Origin: Planctomycetota bacterium
GTDB taxonomy: Bacteria; Planctomycetota; Planctomycetia; Pirellulales; Lacipirellulaceae
Assembly (NCBI GenBank): GCA_022615465.1
Contig: JAKEGR010000020.1
Location: 1 to 8,300 of the forward strand
Length of the DNA: 8,300 nt
Direction of reading: 5' to 3'
A program made the position numbers and the translations under genes. The notes under the pieces are model-generated. The model was given only the letters and a program-made list of their open reading frames with translations. It did not search any database and was not told where the DNA came from. Positions 1 to 5,527 of this stretch are shown in pieces; the first letter of the stretch is position 1, and the number at the start of each line of letters is the position of its first letter.

Positions 1-363
1 GTTCTACGGCGGGAATTTTCGGCGGATCGTTTTTCTTCCGAAGAGCGTGCCTATTGGAAGGAGCACTTGTTCGACGAGCTGCTGGTGCGTTCTCAGCACA
101 AGGCTTCGCCGGTAAATGCCATCCAGGAAGAACAACGCGATTTTGTTCGGGCGATCCGCGAAGGGAAATCGCCCCGCGTGGATGGCGCTGCCGGACGCGA
201 CGCGGTTGCAGTCGCCGAGATGATTCGGAAACGCATCGCGGAGCATGCCTGGGATGGCGCGCTGGACGTCCGACGCGGCCCCTTCGCGATGCCCACGCTC
301 CCGATGGTCGCTGGCTCCACGCAGCCGGCCGCCGATCGCGAGTTGCGACGCCGCGCGGGGTAG
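1..363 (+). CDS. Gfo/Idh/MocA family oxidoreductase, C-terminal fragment
   Basis: The frame is open from the first base of the window and ends at TAG 361-363, so only the last 120 residues are seen and the start lies outside. The fragment contains YWKEHLFDELLVRS, then EEQRDFVRAIREGKSPRVDG and GRDAVAVAEMI. This is the conserved end of the C-terminal substrate-binding domain in Gfo/Idh/MocA proteins, where 'x-DFxxAIRxGxxPRVxGxxGRxAxxVA' precedes the last helix. The tail after WDG is Pro/Arg-rich and looks disordered. The family uses NAD(P)(H) to oxidise or reduce sugars, inositols and related compounds, usually in the cytoplasm. The Rossmann domain and catalytic Lys/His are outside the window, so the substrate cannot be named. 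The gene converges on the ABC permease with a 51-bp gap. Confidence 0.85.
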   Translation, partial: VLRREFSADRFSSEERAYWKEHLFDELLVRSQHKASPVNAIQEEQRDFVRAIREGKSPRVDGAAGRDAVAVAEMIRKRIAEHAWDGALDVRRGPFAMPTLPMVAGSTQPAADRELRRRAG

Positions 364-414
364 CCTCGGCCCGATAGGGTTCAAGGACCACCCGTGGCAT
401 TCGCAGCCACTCGT

Positions 415-1893
415 TTATGCCAGGTCGCGATCCTCAAACAGGATCAGCGCCAGCAGCATGGCAACGGTGGAATACAGGACGCAGTACAGGACTGCCCAGC
501 CAAGGTAGTTCATCGGTACGGGAACGCCGCCGGCGACTGCCGCCTGAATGTTGAAATGGTCAAGTACCGGCAGCACCAGCGCGATTAACCGGCCGATGAA
601 GGCCACGTATTCCATTTGCCCCGCGGATGACTGAACGATGAGTGGTCCCAGGTGGCCCAGCACGTAAATCGCGCCGCAGATTACCAAGTTGGGCAGCATT
701 GGCAGTCTGGTCGAAATGGCGACGCTAATGGCGGTCAACATGACCGTTTCCAGAAACGCGAGCACGAGCCCGGGTACAGTACCGATCATTTCGGCATAGC
801 AAAGTTGCCAGTTGGGGTCGGGATTGGCCGTTTCGCGGGCGTCGTACACGACCTTATACGATATGGTGATGAGCAGAATCACACCGAGTACGACAAACAA
901 CAAGAAGAGCGCCCAGACAATCCCCAGGAACTTGCCAAGGACGAACTGCCGGCGGCTGATCGGCTTGGACAACAGCGTGAGCGCGGTCCGGCCTTCGATT
1001 TCATCGGCCACCGAAACGCTGGCTGTCCACAGGCCCACGAGGATCGCGAGAACCGTGATGGTGGTCAACCCCGAGTCCTTGAGCATTTTCACGTCTTCGC
1101 CGAAGGTGTTGTACGGGATGTAGATGTAGAGGAGCAGGGCAAACGCGCCGCCCAGTGTGGCGAGCAAGTACAGCGGCTGGGCGACTGCTTCCTTGGCGGT
1201 GGCGAAGGCAATCGCCGAGAGACCGGGTAACAGCCACTGAAGCAGAAGGTACACGACGTAGACAGCGACGACGGCGGCCGCGGTGATCGGAATCTGATGC
1301 ACCTCGGGCATCAGCACGTCGGTGGTGATGTTGATGGTTAGCTTGGTTGGCAAGTCGCTTTCGTTGGTCACATACAGCTTGTCGACCGTGTCGTTAAACA
1401 GGCGATGCGTCTTGCTGCTGGGCTTCCAGGCATACAACTCGTTGCCTTGGACAGAGAGCAGTGGATGGGAGTAGGCTTTTCCCGGCTCAACGCCGATCAC
1501 CAGATCCTGCTCACTCTCGAGGGAATACCCCTGCAATTCATCGGAGCGGAAACGAATCGACACCTGGAAGTCATCTTGATGCGCGGGGATTGTGACCGTC
1601 TGTGTTGACGACCCCACCTGAGGCAGGCGGCGGAGGGATTCGAGGACAGGGCCTACCGGCATCATCATCCCACCAAGGACGGCAAACAGGACAAACGCCA
1701 TCACGATGTACGAGATCGGCTGCAGGACGCTTTCCTGGATGAACCGCGGCACGGCGTTGGCGGCGGGCCGCGAAATCACCCACAACAGCCCGGACAGCAG
1801 CAGCAGGATCACGGCGCCAATTGCGACGCCGACCGAGAGCAGCCAAACCGGCGTGAGCCAAATGGTCAAATTACCGAGGAGGATGGGGGGCAT
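415..1893 (-). CDS. ABC-2 type transporter permease with large extracytoplasmic insert
   Basis: 492 residues from ATG at 1893 to TAA at 415. Hydrophobic segments lie at about 15-40, 56-80, 201-222, 240-260, 275-295, 322-345, 372-394, 399-420, 430-446 and 461-486, giving about ten membrane spans. Residues 85-200 are hydrophilic and look beta-rich, probably an extracytoplasmic domain between spans 2 and 3. The stretch at 295-324, with ADEIEGRTALTLLSKPISRR followed by QFVLGKFLG, is the typical cytoplasmic segment of ABC-2/NosY-like permeases that contacts the ATPase. The role inferred is the membrane subunit of an exporter or of a multi-protein membrane machine; the substrate is unknown. No ATP-binding subunit is encoded in this window. 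The acylphosphatase lies 132 bp upstream on the same strand. A weak -10-like TAGAAT (minus strand, 1923-1918) is just upstream, without a convincing -35, and no Shine-Dalgarno sequence is visible. The start is the only ATG near the 5' end. Confidence 0.85.
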   Translation of the reverse strand: MPPILLGNLTIWLTPVWLLSVGVAIGAVILLLLSGLLWVISRPAANAVPRFIQESVLQPISYIVMAFVLFAVLGGMMMPVGPVLESLRRLPQVGSSTQTVTIPAHQDDFQVSIRFRSDELQGYSLESEQDLVIGVEPGKAYSHPLLSVQGNELYAWKPSSKTHRLFNDTVDKLYVTNESDLPTKLTINITTDVLMPEVHQIPITAAAVVAVYVVYLLLQWLLPGLSAIAFATAKEAVAQPLYLLATLGGAFALLLYIYIPYNTFGEDVKMLKDSGLTTITVLAILVGLWTASVSVADEIEGRTALTLLSKPISRRQFVLGKFLGIVWALFLLFVVLGVILLITISYKVVYDARETANPDPNWQLCYAEMIGTVPGLVLAFLETVMLTAISVAISTRLPMLPNLVICGAIYVLGHLGPLIVQSSAGQMEYVAFIGRLIALVLPVLDHFNIQAAVAGGVPVPMNYLGWAVLYCVLYSTVAMLLALILFEDRDLA

Positions 1894-2025
1894 AAGAGTG
1901 AATGATGGGTGATACTTATTCTACCGTGAATTCCAGGAAACGCTCAGTTGGCTGATTGCCTCCGCCCCTTATGAGAACTGGAATCGGCGGTCAGTTCAAG
2001 GGCCGCTCCGTCGCGGCGTGGAGAG

Positions 2026-2313
2026 TCAAAACCGGATGTCGAAGCCGGCAAATTCTCCGGTGGCCGATTGCGTATCCCGTTTTTCGTCACGAATGTGCCC
2101 CTTGAAGCGGTCGCGGACCTCGGCGAGGAACGGCTCGATCTGCCAGCGATCGCCTTCGGCCACCAGCTCGACGTTGCCGTTGGGCAGGTTGCGCACATAG
2201 CCGGAGACGGCGTAATTCGTGGCGATAGACCGAGTGATGTACCGAAAGCCGACGCCTTGCACTTGGCCGGCATAGTGGATGGTGGTGCGTTGCTGGACAG
2301 GCGTTCTGCTCAT
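2026..2313 (-). CDS. acyP: Acylphosphatase
   Basis: 95 residues, the usual length for the family (about 90-100). It hydrolyses the carboxyl-phosphate bond of acyl phosphates such as acetyl phosphate and 1,3-bisphosphoglycerate in the cytoplasm. Both signatures are present: GQVQGVGFR at residues 16-24, holding the phosphate-binding loop and catalytic Arg24, and GYVRNLPNGNVELVAEG at 38-54, holding catalytic Asn42. The end, GFDIRF, matches the family's last strand. ATG at 2313 places the first beta strand correctly. No Shine-Dalgarno sequence is visible. The gene is divergent from the CX4CH protein gene and 132 bp upstream of the ABC permease, so co-transcription with the permease is possible but unproven. 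The gene symbol follows common bacterial usage. Confidence 0.95.
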   Translation of the reverse strand: MSRTPVQQRTTIHYAGQVQGVGFRYITRSIATNYAVSGYVRNLPNGNVELVAEGDRWQIEPFLAEVRDRFKGHIRDEKRDTQSATGEFAGFDIRF

Positions 2314-2323
2314 GGTGACTACG

Positions 2324-2333
2324 CCAGCGCTGG
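2324..2333. repeat. Perfect 10-bp palindrome CCAGCGCTGG
   Basis: CCAGCGCTGG is its own reverse complement and lies 10 bp upstream of the acylphosphatase ATG. It shares CCAGC/GCTGG half-sites with the inverted repeat at 2406-2420 in the same gap. It could be half of a regulator-binding arrangement or a chance G+C-rich palindrome; the sequence alone does not decide. Confidence 0.35.
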
Positions 2334-2389
2334 GCCGGCGGGTTTCAAGACATTCACGGCGGCTCGACGAATCTGGGCCGATGGTGGCA

Positions 2390-2419
2390 AGTATATCCGT
2401 CGAGTGCTGGCACTGCCAG
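2390..2419 (-). promoter_or_regulatory. Candidate sigma70-like promoter for acylphosphatase
   Basis: On the minus strand, CTGGCA (2419-2414; 4 of 6 to TTGACA) is followed after 18 bp by TATACT (2395-2390; 5 of 6 to TATAAT). Transcription would start near 2383, giving a leader of about 70 nt. The -35 element lies inside the inverted repeat at 2406-2420. Planctomycete promoters are poorly characterised, so the match is suggestive only. Confidence 0.35.
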
Positions 2420-2420
2420 C
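2406..2420. repeat. Inverted repeat GCTGGC-ACT-GCCAGC between divergent promoters
   Basis: Perfect 6-bp arms around a 3-bp centre. It overlaps the candidate -35 of the acylphosphatase promoter and ends one base before the candidate -35 (TTGACC) of the divergent gene. Such a position suits an operator that could control both directions. It has no T-tract on either side, so it is not a canonical terminator. Confidence 0.45.
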
Positions 2421-2421
2421 C

Positions 2422-2450
2422 TTGACCGGGCAGTGTGATTTATCTATCCT
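2422..2450 (+). promoter_or_regulatory. Candidate sigma70-like promoter for the CX4CH protein gene
   Basis: TTGACC (2422-2427; 5 of 6 to consensus) is followed after exactly 17 bp by TATCCT (2445-2450; 4 of 6 to TATAAT). The expected transcription start is near 2457, almost at the ATG at 2459, which would make the message leaderless or nearly so. This is inferred from consensus matching only. Confidence 0.4.
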
Positions 2451-2458
2451 CCCGCGCG

Positions 2459-3562
2459 ATGAGCCGCTCGATTCGTTACTGCATTGCCGCGCGGGCTGTC
2501 GTGTTGACGGCGGCCGTTACGTTGTGTTGCGCGCTGGGGCGTGGTTCGGAGCCGCGCATTGCGGGGCGTCCGTCGGTGGAACCCTTTCGCGGCGTTGTGG
2601 TCCTGCGAGATGGCGGCGTGTTGAGTGGGGAGATCACACGCGCCGGCGAGCGTTATGTCGTGATCACAACCGAGAGCGAGATCAACGTTGCCGCGGCCGA
2701 TGTGACGATTGTGTGTCATTCGCTGGAAGACGCTTACGAGCGGCAGCACAAAGCAATGCGTGCTCCTTCGGCCGAATCGCATTTACAGTTGGCCGATTGG
2801 TGTTTGCGTAACGGTCTCCTGGCACAAGCGGCACACGAACTTGCCGAGGCGCGCAATCGCGACCCGCGGGAGCCGAAGCTGGCTTTACTCGCAAGGCGGT
2901 TGGCCGTGCTCGAACAGGCACGCCCATCGCAGCCGACCAGCGCAACCAGACCAGCGACGACCGGGCCAGCGGAACTGCCGATGCAGGCCGCCGCGGACAC
3001 GGTCCAGTTCAATATGCTGGCGAGCGACTTGCCGGACGGGGCGGTCGAACGGTTCACTCGCAAAGTGCAACCGGTGCTCGTAAATAGCTGTGCGACTGCG
3101 GGCTGTCATTCCATGGGGGGATCGCACCAGTTTCAACTGGATCGGGCATTGCTCCACGGGATGGCCAACCGGCGATCAACCATGCACAACCTGTTGGCAA
3201 CGCTTGCGCTGGTGGACCGCGATCAGCCGGAACGCAGCCCGTTGCTGACGGTGCCGCGGCGGGCGCACGGTGGGATGGAGGAGGCGGTAATCGGCCCGCA
3301 CGATGACAAACTGCTCTTGCAGCTTGTCGAATGGGTGGCCGTGGTCGCGCAGCAGCCAGAGCAGGATGGAATGGCAGTTGTGACGGATAGCACGATGGAC
3401 GTGGAGTCGGTCAATCCGGCGGTGTTCGCGCGGGAAATCACGCTGCGTCCGCCGCAACGCCTCCGATACGGCGCGCAATTACAGCCGGTCGAGCCAAAGG
3501 ATGAGTTTGATCCGGAAATTTTTAATCGCCGCGATGCAGACGGCGGCGCGGCAGCACCGTAG
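2459..3562 (+). CDS. Exported hypothetical protein with a CX4CH haem-like motif
   Basis: 367 residues from ATG at 2459 to TAG at 3560-3562; a GTG at 2435 would add eight residues. The N-terminus has basic residues and then a hydrophobic run, AVVLTAAVTLCCALG, read as a Sec signal peptide. Residues 40-85 (VVVLRDGGVLSGEITRAGE onward) look like a small beta barrel. Residues 85-155 are helical and repeat-like (HLQLADWCLRNGLLAQAAHE). A Pro/Thr-rich linker follows at about 155-175. The last domain contains CATAGCH at 211-217, matching the CX4CH variant seen in planctomycete DUF1549-type proteins (CNAGTCH), followed by a QFQL strand. I infer a periplasmic, possibly c-type haem-binding protein of a family widespread in Planctomycetes. 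Function is unknown. No Shine-Dalgarno sequence is seen. Confidence 0.75.
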   Translation: MSRSIRYCIAARAVVLTAAVTLCCALGRGSEPRIAGRPSVEPFRGVVVLRDGGVLSGEITRAGERYVVITTESEINVAAADVTIVCHSLEDAYERQHKAMRAPSAESHLQLADWCLRNGLLAQAAHELAEARNRDPREPKLALLARRLAVLEQARPSQPTSATRPATTGPAELPMQAAADTVQFNMLASDLPDGAVERFTRKVQPVLVNSCATAGCHSMGGSHQFQLDRALLHGMANRRSTMHNLLATLALVDRDQPERSPLLTVPRRAHGGMEEAVIGPHDDKLLLQLVEWVAVVAQQPEQDGMAVVTDSTMDVESVNPAVFAREITLRPPQRLRYGAQLQPVEPKDEFDPEIFNRRDADGGAAAP

Positions 3563-3567
3563 ATCGC

Positions 3568-3600
3568 CGGGCAACAGGGGCCTTCTGCTGGCCGCTTTTC
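3568..3600 (+). terminator. Possible intrinsic terminator after the CX4CH gene
   Basis: An imperfect stem, CGGGCAACAG (3568-3577) with CTGCTGGCCG (3585-3594), forms eight pairs with one G-G and one A-C mismatch and a loop of about 7 nt. CTTTTCTT follows at 3595-3602. It starts six bases after the stop codon, and its T-tract runs into the stop codon of the convergent lipoprotein gene. The stem mismatches lower confidence. Confidence 0.35.
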
Positions 3601-3828
3601 TTACATGGTGCCGGTTTCGTATTCACCCATCGCTTGTTCACCTTCGACGTAGCCGCTCGTGACCTGTCCGCCGCCGGCGGAGCCAGCGCGGTGCGTGCCG
3701 CTGGCATTGCATTCACAATCGGCTACCGGCGGCGAGTAATCGTGGCAGGAGCTGCAACTCCGGCAGCCCGAGACGCTGAGGGCGATGCCGCAGACAAGAC
3801 TGGCGAAAAGCAGAAAATTGCGTTCCAT
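3601..3828 (-). CDS. Small Cys-rich lipoprotein
   Basis: 75 residues from ATG at 3828 to TAA at 3601. The N-terminus (MERNFLLFASLVCGIALSVS, then GC) is a type II signal peptide with lipobox V-S-G-C. Cleavage would leave Cys22 as the lipidated first residue. The mature protein is about 54 residues and begins CRSCSSCHDYSPPVADCECN, so it has six cysteines within 18 residues counting the lipid-bearing one, including a CSSCH at 25-29. The rest is Gly/Ser-rich and acidic, without hydrophobic segments. It resembles tiny planctomycete lipoproteins with a 'DYSPPVxDCxC...HRAGS' pattern that I recall but cannot name; no function is known to me. A longer reading frame runs upstream to 4041, but the signal peptide and Shine-Dalgarno sequence fix this start. 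It converges on the CX4CH gene with a 38-bp gap. Confidence 0.75.
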   Translation of the reverse strand: MERNFLLFASLVCGIALSVSGCRSCSSCHDYSPPVADCECNASGTHRAGSAGGGQVTSGYVEGEQAMGEYETGTM

Positions 3829-4047
3829 CGCAGGCGTTCCTTCACATTGCAGAGGGAGAACCGTCCACCGCCGATTTCTTCGCTCTACTGCATGGAGCAA
3901 GAATGCGGGATGGTGTAACCACACGATCGGCTGGCGGCAATCGTAACGATGAGAGAAAGCGCGAGGATCGCAACGCCCATACGCTACGGGTGATGGCAAT
4001 GCTGGCTGGTGGAGACCCATCGCATTCGGCCGGCCTGGCAATCGTGC
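3829..4047. other. Intergenic region upstream of the lipoprotein gene
   Basis: 219 bp between the HAD gene's stop and the lipoprotein gene's start. It holds a 9-bp direct repeat, GGCAATCGT (3936-3944 and 4037-4045), an 11-bp inverted repeat ATCGTAACGAT (3940-3950), a further ACGAT at 3923-3927, and an 8-bp palindrome GGCCGGCC (4028-4035). I see no convincing -35/-10 pair and no terminator with a T-tract. No coding frame here looks real. Confidence 0.4.
3838..3842 (-). promoter_or_regulatory. Ribosome binding site of the lipoprotein gene
   Basis: AAGGA on the minus strand, 9 nt before the ATG at 3828. It is one of the few clear Shine-Dalgarno matches in the window and supports choosing this start over upstream in-frame codons. 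Confidence 0.55.
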
Positions 4048-4728
4048 CTACCAAGGGGCCATATCCTGGATCGCCAAGGCTTTACGGATGCGAGGGTCGG
4101 CCAGCGTGTCGGCAACGAATCGCGCGCCAGCGAAGTCGTGTTGAATCGTGTGAGCGTTGGGAACTGCGACCGTGAACGCCCCGGAGGAGACGCCAGCGTG
4201 ACAGCCGTTTGCACTGTCTTCGAGCACCATGATCTGATTAGGCCGCAGCTCAAAGCGGTCCGCGGCGGCGAGGTAGATGTCCGGGGCGGGCTTGCCCCGT
4301 TCCACATGATCGGCCGTGAGGATGAAGCGAAAGCGGTCGAGCATTTTGAGGCGTGTCAGGACGTCCTCGGCATAGGAGCGCGTGCTGGCCGTGGCAATGG
4401 CGAATGGAAACGCGGCTGCTTCCAGAGCATCCGCCAGTTCACGAAACCCAGGCATCATCTCCAGGGAGGTGTCCATGAGCTGCGTGAGAATCACGCGGCA
4501 TTCGGTGGCCAGGTCATCGACCAGATCGGGCAGGGCATGGTACTGGACCATGATCCGGAACGCTTCGAGAACCGACCGGCCCATCATTTGATTCCGCAGT
4601 TCACGGTCGTGCGTTTTGCCCCGGCCATGCAGCATTTCATCGATGACTTCCTCGTAGAGGTCTTCGGTGTTCACGATCAAGCCATCGAGATCGAATACGA
4701 CGGCCTGGAGCGGGGTAGATTGATCCAT
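4048..4728 (-). CDS. HAD superfamily (subfamily IA) phosphatase
   Basis: 226 residues from ATG at 4728 to TAG at 4048. All four HAD motifs are present: motif I FDLDG at 12-16 (nucleophile Asp13, acid/base Asp15), motif II IATAS at 111-115 (Thr113), motif III Lys146 in GKPAPD, and motif IV LEDSANG at 169-175 (Glu170, Asp171). The spacing nearly equals that of beta-phosphoglucomutase. The helical cap between motifs I and II (MMGRSVLEAFRI, then MPGFRELADALE) looks closer to pseudouridine-5'-phosphatase/HDHD1-type proteins. A soluble, Mg2+-dependent phosphatase or phosphoglucomutase-like enzyme is expected; the substrate is not assignable. A TTG at 4815 would add 29 residues, but motif I conventionally lies close to the N-terminus, so ATG 4728 is preferred. 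It lies 136 bp downstream of the Nudix gene, possibly in the same transcript. Confidence 0.88.
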   Translation of the reverse strand: MDQSTPLQAVVFDLDGLIVNTEDLYEEVIDEMLHGRGKTHDRELRNQMMGRSVLEAFRIMVQYHALPDLVDDLATECRVILTQLMDTSLEMMPGFRELADALEAAAFPFAIATASTRSYAEDVLTRLKMLDRFRFILTADHVERGKPAPDIYLAAADRFELRPNQIMVLEDSANGCHAGVSSGAFTVAVPNAHTIQHDFAGARFVADTLADPRIRKALAIQDMAPW

Positions 4729-4864
4729 GAGAGGAACTTCGGCAACTGGCAGACAGGTGATTTCTGATGTGGGGACGAACCACAACCGTCGTGGAAAGGC
4801 GGACACTCCCGACAATTGCGGGTTAGGTTCTCAAGCTCGGCGAGACCCGGCATGGCCAAGGCTG

Positions 4865-5527
4865 TTAAGGCAGGGAGCCAATGTTGCGAAGGATGATGGC
4901 CAGTTCGTTCAGGATAACACAGGTAACGCCCCAAATACAGTGCTCATCCACGCGGTAGCAAGGGGCGCGGAAAACGAGCGGGCCGCGTTCGATGATCATT
5001 TCGTCAACAGCGTGTGGATCAAGCAGCCTTTCGAGCGGCAATTCGACCACGCGCTCGACTTCGTCGGCGTTCGGTCTCCACTCCGGCTCGCGAGCCGAGA
5101 CCGCCAACCAAGGCCGGATGAGAAAGTCGCTGGCATAAACGTAGCAGTTGGCGAGATGGCCGATGATCGAAACAGGCCCGGCAACGCCAAGTTCTTCACG
5201 CAGTTCGCGGATCGCCGCCAGTTCGCTTGTTTCGTTTTGTTCAACCATGCCGCCGGGAAGGCTGATCTGGCCGCCGTGGTGAGCCAGCGCGGCCGGGCGG
5301 AGCGTCACGGGCACGCGCCACTGACCCCCGCGGCGAAACAGCAGCAGGACGACGGCAGCGTGGCGTGCCGTGGCGGGCGGGGGGCCGAAATGCCGGCCGT
5401 AATTCAACTCGTGCGCCATGCGCTTGCCGCCACTGCCCCGGGCGCGGTGTTGGGTCAGTGCCGCGGCAAGTTGTGTTGGCAGGTTACTCGCGGTCGTCAG
5501 GTTGGCGATCAACTCGGTAGACAACAT
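4865..5527 (-). CDS. Nudix hydrolase, CoA pyrophosphatase type
   Basis: 220 residues from ATG at 5527 to TAA at 4865. The Nudix box G-x5-E-x7-R-E-L-x-E-E-x-G-V is complete at residues 93-115, with metal-binding Glu at 108, 111 and 112. Just before it, TLRPAALAHHGGQISLPGG (75-93) matches the NuCoA signature of NudL/NUDT7-type enzymes. These split CoA or acyl-CoA into 3',5'-ADP and (acyl-)phosphopantetheine. The N-terminal helix and MAHELNYGRHFGPPPATARH also fit that family. The start overlaps the last 44 nt of the membrane-protein gene. ATG 5551 is an alternative, and ATG 5419 would remove the overlap but lose the conserved first helix. No strong Shine-Dalgarno sequence is seen, so translational coupling to the upstream gene is plausible. 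Specificity for CoA rests on the signature. Confidence 0.9.
   Translation of the reverse strand: MLSTELIANLTTASNLPTQLAAALTQHRARGSGGKRMAHELNYGRHFGPPPATARHAAVVLLLFRRGGQWRVPVTLRPAALAHHGGQISLPGGMVEQNETSELAAIRELREELGVAGPVSIIGHLANCYVYASDFLIRPWLAVSAREPEWRPNADEVERVVELPLERLLDPHAVDEMIIERGPLVFRAPCYRVDEHCIWGVTCVILNELAIILRNIGSLP

Noticed and set aside
394..410. GTGGC-ATTCGCA-GCCAC hairpin in the convergent gap after the oxidoreductase
   Set aside because: It has only five pairs with a 7-nt loop and no real T-tract on either side, too weak to call a terminator.
652..1230. Plus-strand open frame (192 codons) inside the ABC permease gene
   Set aside because: It is the antisense shadow of a membrane protein; the His/Gln/Arg-rich translation is typical of reversed hydrophobic codons.
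1918..1923. TAGAAT as a -10 element for the ABC permease
   Set aside because: The hexamer is a good match, but no acceptable -35 lies 16-18 bp upstream, so it is mentioned only in the gene entry.
2068..2811. Plus-strand open frame (247 codons) spanning the acylphosphatase, the divergent gap and the start of the CX4CH gene
   Set aside because: It overlaps two well-supported genes in other frames and its translation lacks any family feature.
4028..4035. GGCCGGCC palindrome after the HAD stop codon
   Set aside because: It is a short G+C-only palindrome expected by chance in this composition, with no T-tract or partner site.
3829..4041. Upstream extension of the lipoprotein reading frame by 71 codons
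   Set aside because: It would bury a clear lipoprotein signal peptide and Shine-Dalgarno-supported ATG in mid-protein, and the added residues show no conserved character.
4009..4767. Long plus-strand open frame (252 codons) opposite the HAD gene
   Set aside because: The minus-strand frame carries all four HAD motifs; the antisense translation shows nothing recognisable.
4780..4822. Short inverted repeats CCACAAC-C-GTCGTGG and CCCG-N7-CGGG between the Nudix and HAD genes
   Set aside because: The first has a mismatch and almost no loop, the second only four pairs, and neither has a T-tract; no promoter or terminator can be supported in this gap.
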